Assembly: GCA_026416125.1 (NCBI GenBank)
Contig: JAOAFT010000021.1
Location: 1 to 38,463, forward strand
Length of the DNA stretch: 38,463 nucleotides
From: Bacteroidota bacterium
GTDB lineage: Bacteria > Bacteroidota > Ignavibacteria > UBA10030
Direction of reading: 5' to 3'
Made by a program: the position numbers and the translations under genes. Positions 1 through 7,746 of this stretch are shown one piece after another (positions within the stretch are counted from its first letter, which is position 1; every line of letters starts with the position of its first letter). The notes under the pieces were generated by a model. That model worked only from the letters and a program-made list of their open reading frames with translations, did not search any database and was not told where the DNA came from.

Positions 1-270
1 CTTGTTCCAAGTCTTGATGGAAAGCGTGTATTAGCGAAAGAAGTAATGCTTGCAACTCCAAGTGTTCGCGCTGCGATCAAGAACAATAATACGAGTGAAA
101 TTTACCAGATGATCAATGAAGGGATTGAGCAAGGAATGATCACTATGGAACAAGATTTGAAACGATTGTATCTCCAAAAAAAGATCTCGCTTGAGAATGC
201 AATGAATTTTGCAAACAATAAACGTAGGCTTCAACAACTACTTCAAGTATCGGGTGGAACTGGTGAATAA
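1..270 (+). CDS. pilT: Type IV pilus retraction ATPase PilT, C-terminal fragment
   Basis: The reading frame is open from the first base and ends at a TAA. The roughly 89 visible residues match the C-terminal end of PilT: the segment GKRVLAKEVMLATPSVRAAI is the conserved strand-helix after the ATPase core (PilT proteins usually read R-V-A-x-E-I/V-M-x-x-T-P-A-I-R-N-L-I), followed by the helices beginning I-Y-Q-M-I and M-E-Q-D-L-K. PilT is the hexameric cytoplasmic motor that powers pilus retraction. The Walker motifs lie upstream of the window. The next gene follows after 39 bases on the same strand and encodes the pilus alignment complex, which supports the assignment. A PilB-type extension motor is less likely, because the M-E-Q-D-L tail is the PilT form. 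Confidence 0.88.
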   Translation, partial: LVPSLDGKRVLAKEVMLATPSVRAAIKNNNTSEIYQMINEGIEQGMITMEQDLKRLYLQKKISLENAMNFANNKRRLQQLLQVSGGTGE

Positions 271-309
271 CTATAACGTGTGTTGAATTAGCGGGAAGGA
301 TGGGAATCA

Positions 310-1887
310 ATGGCGAAAGGAAAAACTGCAGTTGCTTTATTTGCAGACGGATTGGAGTTAAAGTTTGTTAAGCTCTCCCTTAAAAAAGGCCGGGTGGTTC
401 TTGATGATCTCAAATCAGTTACATTAGCAAAGAAGATTGAAGAGAAACTTATACTGACCGAGGAGGCAGTAATCGGTGATTTAAGTTCTAGTGAGTATAG
501 TTCATCCTTGGAAACGCTAGGAGGGATTGGGGAGGTTTCTAATTCATCGGTTATACTTTCATTATTAAATGAGGCAGGTTCACCGCGAAGTTACACAATT
601 TCATATGCTTTGACAGAACCTGCTATTACGTACCATGAGTTTGAGACTGACTTTGGTTTGAAGGGTGAGAAACTTCGAAAGAGAATTGCTGAGGAGTTAG
701 CTGCCACACGTGGATCAGCTCCACCAATCGATGGAATAGAGATAATTCCAACATCAACAGAAGGAATACTCACAATAGTCCGTGAAGATGGATTACAGAT
801 GTTTGAAACGTTAAGTGAACTAAAGCCATTTCTTGGTGGACGTATTCCGATAATAAGAATGGTTAAAAGTGCAGATGTAGCACTTATGGAACTTGTCCGT
901 TCTGAATATGAACCACAGGAAGAAGAAGTCACAGTTATTGTATATGTTGGACACGATTTTAGTCGCCTTCTCTTCATGCAAGGGGAACACTACTTGCATT
1001 TTGCACCGATCATCAGTGAAGGGTATGGGTCACCTAATATAGAAAATATTATATACAACCGTATTTTTCTTGAACAAGATAACATAGCATTAACTCGAAT
1101 TGATCGTATTCTGCTTGCAGGCGAAGCACATAAAGCAAATTTATATGAAACCCTGTCTCCACAATTTCCAAGTGCCCTTGTTGAATATATTAAAATTCCG
1201 TCGCTTGATCTTGGTAATTTTGAGGGTTCAATAGGAGAAGCACTCTCTGAATATGCCATTCCAATAATAACTGCATGGCATGCATTGCAGCCAGAAAGAC
1301 CAAGTTTTTACAAGATAAATTTAATTCCTCAAGCCATTATAGAAAGTCAACGTGTACTTGCACTCGCATGGCATGGGATTCTTGTAGCACTCGCAATTAT
1401 TGTAACTATAGTATTTTTCTGGACATCAATTACAAAACGACATATGGAAATTTCTAGAACACAAGATGAAGTAAGGCGAGCAGAAGCACGATTGGTAGAG
1501 TTAGAAAATTTCAATGCTCGAAAAAATTCTCTTCTGGAAGATATCTCACGCTATCGAGAAGCTGCGACAATATATAATGAAATTGCTCCTGGAAGTGATC
1601 GATGGAGTAGAGTACTCCATTACCTTGCTAATAGTATTGAAGATATTAATTCTTTGTGGTTAATGAGTTTGCAACCTGATTCACGAGTAAAAAATGCAAT
1701 TCTTATCAAAGGACGATCACTATATCGCTCACGGATTCCTAGAATAACAAGTGCTTTCGAAAAGGCTACACTCAGAGAAGTACGAACAATTACAATTAGG
1801 AATAAAGTACTTTATGAATTCGAAATTGTTGTAGAGAAGGTTGATAAATACGATATTCCAGAAATCGATTACAAAGGGCCAAGGTAA
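310..1887 (+). CDS. Fused PilM-PilN type IV pilus assembly protein
   Basis: This 525-residue protein joins two pilus proteins that are usually separate. Residues 1 to about 335 resemble the actin-like PilM fold. Residues 336-341 (INLIPQ) are the start signature of PilN, followed by a transmembrane helix (about 353-374), a coiled coil (about 378-415) and a periplasmic PilN-like domain to the end. The layout is like GspL of type II secretion. In the pilus machine PilM-N-O-P link the cytoplasmic motors to the outer-membrane secretin. The first phosphate loop, normally G-I-D-I-G-S-S-S-x-K in PilM, reads here L-F-A-D-G-L-E-L-K, so nucleotide binding may be lost. The start at 310 has a GGAAGGA upstream. 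The PilO gene follows after 8 bases. The family call rests on architecture, TM position and context; the sequence itself is divergent. Confidence 0.8.
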   Translation: MAKGKTAVALFADGLELKFVKLSLKKGRVVLDDLKSVTLAKKIEEKLILTEEAVIGDLSSSEYSSSLETLGGIGEVSNSSVILSLLNEAGSPRSYTISYALTEPAITYHEFETDFGLKGEKLRKRIAEELAATRGSAPPIDGIEIIPTSTEGILTIVREDGLQMFETLSELKPFLGGRIPIIRMVKSADVALMELVRSEYEPQEEEVTVIVYVGHDFSRLLFMQGEHYLHFAPIISEGYGSPNIENIIYNRIFLEQDNIALTRIDRILLAGEAHKANLYETLSPQFPSALVEYIKIPSLDLGNFEGSIGEALSEYAIPIITAWHALQPERPSFYKINLIPQAIIESQRVLALAWHGILVALAIIVTIVFFWTSITKRHMEISRTQDEVRRAEARLVELENFNARKNSLLEDISRYREAATIYNEIAPGSDRWSRVLHYLANSIEDINSLWLMSLQPDSRVKNAILIKGRSLYRSRIPRITSAFEKATLREVRTITIRNKVLYEFEIVVEKVDKYDIPEIDYKGPR

Positions 1888-1895
1888 GAATAACT

Positions 1896-2786
1896 ATGAC
1901 TTTCAAGGTAAAAAACACAATTTACTTAGCGATTGTTCTAGCTATATTCCTTATCATTGGGTCTGTCATTTACTACATTTGGCAACCCAGGCAATTGCGC
2001 GCGCTTCAAAAAAAGCAACGACAGATCGAAAGACAATTACAAGATTTGCCGGCACTTATCGAAGAAGTCCAACGTTTAACAGAAGAATTTCAAGATGTTA
2101 AACGACGCTACGACTCAAGGAGCAAAGTGATACCCATTGCAGATGTTTCATCTCAGACTTATGATTACATGAATCAAGGACTTGAAGAAGGTGGAGTTGT
2201 AAAGTTTGATATGCGTTTTATGGGAACTGATAATAGAGGGAAATGGGGATTCAATGCATATGCTATTACACAAGGTGAAGCAAATTTTGAGAACTTGTAC
2301 AAATTTGTATATTTCCTTGAAAATGGTGTACGATTGTATAAAATTGCTTCAATCGACATCGGTGTTCGCGAAACAATAGATGAAGAAACGAAGGAGTCAA
2401 AAGAGCATGTTGCTTTCACGATGGAACTTCATGCATATTATTCATCGATTCCAGAACTAAGTACGTCACTTGCGGCAAAACAACTAACATCTATCCCTAT
2501 AGTCCCAAATCCTTTTAAACCTCTGGTGACTGAGGTTATTGCGACACAACCTCCTGAAGGTGAAATTAATGCGGATCTTGTTGAAGTAAAGGCGATATTA
2601 CCTGGAAAGGCTTTTGTGCTTTATAGCGGTGAAATGATAGTTCTGCATGTTGGTGACAAGGTATGGCGTGGATCAGTAACTTCTATTGATCCACAAACCA
2701 GTACAGTAGAGTTTATTCTAAACGAAGGTGGTGTCATACGAAAAATAGAAAAGAAAATAAAGTATGATAAGTATCGAACGAGGTAA
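1896..2786 (+). CDS. pilO: PilO-like pilus alignment protein with PilP-like C-terminal domain
   Basis: The protein (296 residues) starts with a short cytoplasmic tail, one transmembrane helix (about residues 8-29), a coiled coil (about 32-75) and a periplasmic alpha/beta domain (about 80-185), which is the PilO layout. After a proline-rich linker near 205-220, residues about 225-292 form a small beta-rich domain containing G-K-A-F-V-L-Y and V-G-D-K-V-W-R-G-S-V. This resembles the PilP/GspC-type domain that contacts the secretin. PilO pairs with PilN; PilP, usually a separate lipoprotein, bridges to PilQ. One protein may therefore do both jobs. The stop is 2 bases before the secretin start, implying translational coupling. 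PilO is well supported by order and topology; the PilP part is inference. Confidence 0.72.
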   Translation: MTFKVKNTIYLAIVLAIFLIIGSVIYYIWQPRQLRALQKKQRQIERQLQDLPALIEEVQRLTEEFQDVKRRYDSRSKVIPIADVSSQTYDYMNQGLEEGGVVKFDMRFMGTDNRGKWGFNAYAITQGEANFENLYKFVYFLENGVRLYKIASIDIGVRETIDEETKESKEHVAFTMELHAYYSSIPELSTSLAAKQLTSIPIVPNPFKPLVTEVIATQPPEGEINADLVEVKAILPGKAFVLYSGEMIVLHVGDKVWRGSVTSIDPQTSTVEFILNEGGVIRKIEKKIKYDKYRTR

Positions 2787-2788
2787 AT

Positions 2789-4078
2789 ATGAAAAAAATA
2801 TTACTTTCATTGATTATTTGTCTTGTTTTTTTGCAATGTGAAAGTGTAGCTCAGAGTGAACGAGCAGTCCGAAGAGCTGCCCAAACAGGAAAAGCAGGTG
2901 TGTCAAAAGAAGAAATGGTTTCGATGAAGTCTGATGTTCCGTACGCACAAGCGATTCAAATGCTTGGTGAGATGGCCCGTAAATTAGAGGAACGAATTTT
3001 GATAGATCGTTCCCCAATGCGTGATAGTCAAAAGCCTATAGGTCTTAATATCGAAGCGATGTACTGGAAAGATGCTTTAGAGCTAATCTTACGGAATAAC
3101 CAGTTATGGTATAATGATTATCCAGATTATATCGAAATTGTTGCAGTAGAGGAACTCTTACGTCAGCAACAAGCAGAGCAACCCAAAGCAGTTCGAACAG
3201 AAGATCAAAGGCAACAATCTGCTCAAGGAGCTGTTGTTCGACCCGATACCATGGGACGTTACATTGCTCAACAACGAGAAATAACAATATCGTCAATTTT
3301 CTTTCAACTTGATAGAACTAAACTAGCAGAAAAAGGAGTAAATTTTAGCATCTTTCGTGGAAAAAATCTGAATTTAGGGGTTGAATTTGCTGGTGCCAGC
3401 GAATTAATTAAGCCGATTTTTACAGTTGGAGCGCAACCACGAGGAGGTAAAATGGTTGTTGATATAGATGCTGCGTTGGCGATGATGGAAGGGGAAAACT
3501 TAGGTGAGGTTATATCACGCCCTGAAATTACTGTACGAGCAGGAAATACGGGACGTATCCAAATTGGAACGGACTTTTCTGTTAAAGAAAAAGATTTTGC
3601 TGGAAATACCGTAGAACGATTCTATCCAAGTGGAACAATTCTTACAGTAACACCTAAAATCCTTAAAGTGAACGATGTTGAATTTATTGACTTGAACTAT
3701 ACAATTGAACGAAGTACGGTTACAACAGGTGCAACAAGTACACTCCTTGATAAAACACAAGCATCTGGAACACTCTCATTGTTGAACGGTGAAGAAAGTT
3801 ATGTTGGTGGTCTATACACTAACGAAGAAACAGTTGTTAGAACTGGAGTACCATTCTTGAAAGATCTGCCATGGTGGTTTTTTGGACTTCGGTACTTATT
3901 TGGCTACGATAAAAAACAAACTATACGAAAAGAGTTAATTGTTTTGCTAAGAGCAAAATTTTTACCTTTAGTTGAAGAACGTGCAGCTATGGTGGAGGAA
4001 GAGCGAAAGAATATAATCCAAGAAAAATTGCAAGAATCGAATACAGATGTAAAAAGCAGAACGACAGTAAAACCTTAG
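2789..4078 (+). CDS. pilQ: Short PilQ-type secretin (outer-membrane pilus pore)
   Basis: A 429-residue secretin. A signal peptide covers residues 1 to about 22, with a likely cut after S-V-A-Q. A single N0/STN-like domain (about 48-118) is followed by a Q-rich linker and the secretin beta-domain (about 165-390). The secretin hallmark V-P-F-L-K-D-L-P-W near residue 351, followed by R-K-E-L-I-V-L-L, is the conserved C-terminal signature (V-P-x-L-x-x-I-P, then x-x-E-L-x-I-x-I/L). Typical PilQ proteins are 600-750 residues with AMIN and N1 domains; both appear absent here. It would form the multimeric gate through which the pilus passes. It starts 2 bases after the PilO stop, with its ribosome site inside that gene. 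A cysteine at residue 17 does not make a good lipobox. Secretin identity is firm; pilus assignment comes from the neighbours. Confidence 0.85.
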   Translation: MKKILLSLIICLVFLQCESVAQSERAVRRAAQTGKAGVSKEEMVSMKSDVPYAQAIQMLGEMARKLEERILIDRSPMRDSQKPIGLNIEAMYWKDALELILRNNQLWYNDYPDYIEIVAVEELLRQQQAEQPKAVRTEDQRQQSAQGAVVRPDTMGRYIAQQREITISSIFFQLDRTKLAEKGVNFSIFRGKNLNLGVEFAGASELIKPIFTVGAQPRGGKMVVDIDAALAMMEGENLGEVISRPEITVRAGNTGRIQIGTDFSVKEKDFAGNTVERFYPSGTILTVTPKILKVNDVEFIDLNYTIERSTVTTGATSTLLDKTQASGTLSLLNGEESYVGGLYTNEETVVRTGVPFLKDLPWWFFGLRYLFGYDKKQTIRKELIVLLRAKFLPLVEERAAMVEEERKNIIQEKLQESNTDVKSRTTVKP

Positions 4079-4125
4079 ATTATTTTAGTTCTCAATGGAT
4101 TGATTATTTTTTTGGGAGTTTACAT

Positions 4126-4890
4126 ATGGTGTATCGTATTATTTTTATCGCAAGTACAGTAGCTTTCTTTCTCCTTTTTATTGTTTCTTGTGAAGAAGGG
4201 CCTGTAGAGACCACAAAAGAAGCACAAACATCAACCATAAGTGGATATGTTCGTGACAGTCTCAATCAACCAATATTTGGTGCTATTGTTGTTGATAATG
4301 GGCAACATGGATTAACCGATACTACTGATGTTTCTGGTGCTTACAAATTTGAGTACAAACTCCAATCTGAATATAAGACAAAAATCACAGTGTATGCTAT
4401 TGGGTATTATCGCGATACAGCTGAAGTAACATTACCAGTAGGAGGTACAGTAACAAAAAATTTCCAACTACGACGAGATTGGAGTCAACAAGCAATAATT
4501 GGGTCGGGAAAATCTGCGGCTAATATTAAGTTAATTTCTGTTTCAGATCGTGACATTGCTATTCGTGGGACAGGTCTTAAAGATTACTCAGTTTTACAGT
4601 TTCAGATTACTGATTCAAGTGGTAATCCTCTTGTAGGGGCTAATAAAGCTATTGTTCGTTTTTCTCTACTGAGTGGACCTCAAGGTGGTGAATATATTAG
4701 TCCAGATTCTGTTGAAACCGATATTAATGGGATGGTAACTACTACAGTTTGGAGTGGTTCTAAAGCGGGAATAGTCCAAGTGAATGCTACTACTTTGAGA
4801 GGCCTTGTTAAAGCTATGCCTGTAACAATTACGATTACAGGTGGATACCCTGATGGAGAACATTTCTCCTGTAACACCAGGCCAATATAA
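4126..4890 (+). CDS. N-terminal part of a frameshifted Ig-like repeat lipoprotein
   Basis: This frame encodes 254 residues. It starts with a lipoprotein signal peptide ending F-I-V-S-C (Cys22), then a carboxypeptidase-regulatory-like beta-sandwich (about residues 36-115, starting I-S-G-Y-V-R-D), then the first copy of an invasin/Big_1-like Ig module (from about residue 135). The ribosome site GGGAG lies 7 bases before the ATG. The frame is lost just after G-G-Y-P-D-G-E-H-F: the homologous modules at about 5930 and 6990 continue past the same G-[GF]-[YF]-P-D motif, whereas here only nine unrelated residues follow before a TAA. The matching continuation lies in the +1 frame at about 4862-7693. 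Together the two frames give one protein of about 1190 residues, probably an outer-membrane or surface lipoprotein working with the pilus. Either a real mutation or a sequence error broke the gene. Confidence 0.75.
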   Translation: MVYRIIFIASTVAFFLLFIVSCEEGPVETTKEAQTSTISGYVRDSLNQPIFGAIVVDNGQHGLTDTTDVSGAYKFEYKLQSEYKTKITVYAIGYYRDTAEVTLPVGGTVTKNFQLRRDWSQQAIIGSGKSAANIKLISVSDRDIAIRGTGLKDYSVLQFQITDSSGNPLVGANKAIVRFSLLSGPQGGEYISPDSVETDINGMVTTTVWSGSKAGIVQVNATTLRGLVKAMPVTITITGGYPDGEHFSCNTRPI

Positions 4891-7693
4891 TGTAGCTGGG
4901 CAAATATGGGATAATTTAGTTGTTCCAATTACAGTTATTGTTGGTGATCGATATGGTAATCCACCTGTACCTTCTGTTGTAAAATTTACTACAACAGGAG
5001 GTATTATTACAGGTTCAGCAATTACAAATGAGCATGGTATTGCAACGGCGACTCTTATCACGACAAATCCGAGGCCATCTAATGGGAGAGTGTATGTAAC
5101 AGCTTCAACCGTTGGTGATTCAAATTATCGTCGGAGTGACTCCCTGATTTCACGCACAATTCTAATTGTATTTTCTGGAAAAACACGTATTATCGCACCA
5201 ACCAATACTATTGTTGTTCCCGACAGTGGTTCTATTTCGTTTTCGTATAAGGTATCAGACGAGAACGGTTTTCCTCTTGTGGCAGGTTCCACAATTTCGG
5301 TTCGGATTACAGATTTGTTAGGTAATCAAATGTCGAGCGTACAATTGAGAGGTGACGTTAACGTAACAACGAAGGATACATACGATACGAGTAGTACAAA
5401 CTTTAAAGTAACACTAATTAAGACTTCTCGATCAGCAATTGGTGGACCTGCCAAAGTTGTAATAGATGTAAAGACACCAATGAATGGAAATGGTGATGCA
5501 ATAAGTGAGGTTAGTGCTTATGTAGTATCTACCTCTATTTCAGGTGGAACTTCTGGCTTTTCAAAGGTACCAGCTAAAATTGAAGTTTTAAGTGTTGAGC
5601 GTTCAACGTTGGAATTAGCAGAAAGTGGAACGAACACAGCATCCACAACTCGATTAACATTTGTTGTAAAAGATTCATTGGGTAACAGGATAGTTAACTT
5701 TGCCAATTCTGGGATACCAAGAACATACGTTGCATTCTCATTGATACCGAGTACAGGTTTAGGAGGTGGTGAATACTTTACACCAAGTATAGATTCACTT
5801 AACGATAATGGCGAGGTTACAACTACATTCCATGCAGGTACACGCTCTGGTATAGTTCGCATAGCTGCTTCAATTGTTGGAAGTTCAAGCCAACCCGCGT
5901 ATGTAGATTTGACTATATTCGGTGGATATCCAGATGAGAATCGTGTGATTGCAAACCTTGATCGACAAAATTACCCAGGGTTAGTTACAACTGGGCCAGT
6001 TGGTACTATTTCAGTTCAACTGAGTGATCAATACAATAATCCTGTTCGTCTCAATACTCCTATTTATTTCACGACTACAGGAGGACAGGTTCAACCATTA
6101 GCAGTTACAGATGGAACAGGAAAAGCCACTGCTACCCTCTATGGAGGAGGACAAGCTCCTAACGATGGTGGGAGGGTAGGATATGGTCAAGTAATACTTA
6201 GAACATATGGGCGAGGATCCACTCTTATTCAACAAACAATTCCATTCCTCTTTTCTGGTAAACCTATTATTTCTGTTACTGGTTTAAGAAGGGACTCAAT
6301 AAATCTATATACCGGAGATATTTTTGTTTTGAACTTTAAGGTGTTTGATGAGAATCGAAATCCACTTGCGGCTGGGAATACAATAAAAGTTAGTATTTCA
6401 GGTCCAGCATCCAGTGCAATTAGTATGGCTGGAGATTATAGTATAACAACAGTGGATACAAAAGATACGAATTATACAAACTTCCAAGTTACACTTAAAG
6501 GTGGTGAAATATTGCAAACAAGCGCATTCGATGTCTATATTTCTGTTGAAGGACCTAATGGTTCCACGACGAAGCGTCTTTTTGGAACATTGTATCCAGT
6601 AACAACAATTATACCACCAACAGAGTCTGCAAGGCAACCAGCTCAGATTGCATTTTTAGGTATTTCACGAACAAGTATATACGTTGCTGGTACTGGTGGA
6701 ATCGAGAATTCCGTTATCACTTATGAAATTCGAGATTCCCTTGGTACGCCAGTTAAACCTCCAATTGATGTTACTGTAAAATTTGAACTTTCTTTCTTAC
6801 CAAGTTCGTATAATACGACTGGTACCAATCCAGAGTTGTTACCCGATAGTGCAAGGAACGATAATAATGGACAAGTCAAAGTACTCGTTTATAGTGGTAC
6901 TCGGGCCGGTGTTGTTCAAGTCAGAGCAAGAATCGAGTTACCAAATGGGAAAGTAATAATATCAGAGCCTGTAAAAGTTCAGGTTCATGCGGGATTCCCT
7001 GATCAAAAGCACTTTACTCTAACAGCGGCAAAAAGAAATTTTCCTGGTCTTGATAAGGCATTTCAAGAAAACACTATAACCGTTCAGGTTGGAGATAAGT
7101 TTAGTAATCCAGTTGCTGTTGGGACAACAGTTCGGTTTGAAACATGGCATGGAACAATATCTACAGGTGGATTGACAAATGAACAGGGTTTTGTATCACA
7201 AATACTGTGGTCTTCCAATCCATTCCCAATGGGTTCCAATGTGTTACCAGCCCTTGGTCCTGGCTACTCGTATGTTAAAGCAATGACAGAAGGTCAAGGT
7301 GGTGCAACTATTCAGGATTCCATTATACTTCTTTGGACTGGGGAGCCAATTATTGTTAAAACACGAGGACCGCAGTCATTTACATTGCTTGATGGAACTA
7401 TGTCTGATTCGTTGTGGGAATTTACTGTTACCGATCGCTTCGGTCATCCAATGAGTTCAGGTACGAGAATATCCATAGAAGCACCGGGTGCTCGTGTGCA
7501 TTCGAATGCTGATGTTACCCTTGGTGACACTTTTCAAACAGGAGATGGTATTACAAAGTTTTATGTTATGCTCGAAGATGCTAACCCGAATGATCCTGAT
7601 CCAAATCCAAAGCCGTGTCCCTTAAAAGTTGTAGTGAATCACCCAGTATATGGAATTTATTCATTGACATTGGCGATAGGTGTGATTCATTGA
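4841..7693 (+). CDS. C-terminal part of the frameshifted Ig-like repeat lipoprotein
   Basis: This is a long open frame whose ATG at 4841 lies inside the end of the preceding frame. It has no signal peptide, so it makes sense only as the continuation of the lipoprotein begun at 4126. From about residue 8 the sequence aligns with internal modules: G-D-R-Y-G-N-P, D-Q-Y-N-N-P and G-D-K-F-S-N-P recur at the same place in three successive units, each followed by F-T/E-T-x-G/H-G and later F-x-W/S-G-K/E-P. The units are beta-rich, with T/S/V/G-rich strands and D-S-L-G or D-E-N-x-P turns typical of Big_1/invasin-like Ig folds. No membrane helix, sorting signal or enzyme motif is seen. A role as an adhesin or a pilus-associated surface stalk is inference. 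A strong terminator follows the stop. Confidence 0.75.
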   Translation: MDTLMENISPVTPGQYNVAGQIWDNLVVPITVIVGDRYGNPPVPSVVKFTTTGGIITGSAITNEHGIATATLITTNPRPSNGRVYVTASTVGDSNYRRSDSLISRTILIVFSGKTRIIAPTNTIVVPDSGSISFSYKVSDENGFPLVAGSTISVRITDLLGNQMSSVQLRGDVNVTTKDTYDTSSTNFKVTLIKTSRSAIGGPAKVVIDVKTPMNGNGDAISEVSAYVVSTSISGGTSGFSKVPAKIEVLSVERSTLELAESGTNTASTTRLTFVVKDSLGNRIVNFANSGIPRTYVAFSLIPSTGLGGGEYFTPSIDSLNDNGEVTTTFHAGTRSGIVRIAASIVGSSSQPAYVDLTIFGGYPDENRVIANLDRQNYPGLVTTGPVGTISVQLSDQYNNPVRLNTPIYFTTTGGQVQPLAVTDGTGKATATLYGGGQAPNDGGRVGYGQVILRTYGRGSTLIQQTIPFLFSGKPIISVTGLRRDSINLYTGDIFVLNFKVFDENRNPLAAGNTIKVSISGPASSAISMAGDYSITTVDTKDTNYTNFQVTLKGGEILQTSAFDVYISVEGPNGSTTKRLFGTLYPVTTIIPPTESARQPAQIAFLGISRTSIYVAGTGGIENSVITYEIRDSLGTPVKPPIDVTVKFELSFLPSSYNTTGTNPELLPDSARNDNNGQVKVLVYSGTRAGVVQVRARIELPNGKVIISEPVKVQVHAGFPDQKHFTLTAAKRNFPGLDKAFQENTITVQVGDKFSNPVAVGTTVRFETWHGTISTGGLTNEQGFVSQILWSSNPFPMGSNVLPALGPGYSYVKAMTEGQGGATIQDSIILLWTGEPIIVKTRGPQSFTLLDGTMSDSLWEFTVTDRFGHPMSSGTRISIEAPGARVHSNADVTLGDTFQTGDGITKFYVMLEDANPNDPDPNPKPCPLKVVVNHPVYGIYSLTLAIGVIH
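4861..4872 (+). other. +1 frameshift point in the lipoprotein gene
   Basis: Up to about 4869 the homologous protein is read in the frame of 4126; from about 4862-4871 onward it is read in the frame of 4841. Skipping one base after the TCC at 4867-4869 joins the frames as ...G-E-H-F-S-V-T-P-G-Q-Y-N, which aligns with the other two units. There is no homopolymer longer than 3 here, so simple slippage is not obvious. TCC followed by T loosely resembles a +1 site, but the next zero-frame codon is TGT and not a stop, so programmed frameshifting is not well supported. Confidence 0.7.
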
Positions 7694-7721
7694 TATTGTG
7701 GTAGTGTTTATTCATGGATAG

Positions 7722-7746
7722 CCCCGATATATTTTCGGGGTTTTTT
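7722..7746 (+). terminator. Rho-independent terminator after the pilus/lipoprotein cluster
   Basis: A 6-bp perfect stem CCCCGA/TCGGGG (7722-7727 with 7735-7740) with a 7-base AT loop is followed at once by six T residues. It lies 29 bases after the lipoprotein stop and overlaps the stop codon of the converging gene on the other strand. The T-run is on the + strand only, so it acts on + strand transcription. Confidence 0.9.

Larger units (their letters stand above)
4516..7693 (+). repeat. Three tandem ~1.05 kb Ig-module units inside the lipoprotein gene
   Basis: The encoded protein is built from three divergent units that start near 4516, 5570 and 6640. Each unit has three sub-modules in the same order: A (x-K-I-x-x-L-S-V, a D-S-L/S-G turn, then T-x-x-x-G-T/S-R/K-A/S-G-I/V-V-Q/R), B (the G-[GF]-[YF]-P-D motif, then G/S-D-x-Y/F-x-N-P) and C (F-x-S-G-K-P, then D-E-N-G/R-x-P-L-A/V). 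Unit spacing is about 1,050-1,070 bases, or 350 residues. The copies are similar in protein but clearly diverged in DNA, so the duplication is old. Confidence 0.75.

Noticed and set aside
4867-4872. Antizyme-like programmed +1 frameshift site (TCC T)
   Set aside because: The zero-frame codon is TGT and not a stop, and no pseudoknot or upstream stimulator is evident, so a mutation or sequence error is simpler.
5518-5862. 114-codon - strand frame under the lipoprotein gene
   Set aside because: It is a shadow of the T/V/S-rich coding strand, with no ribosome site or motif.
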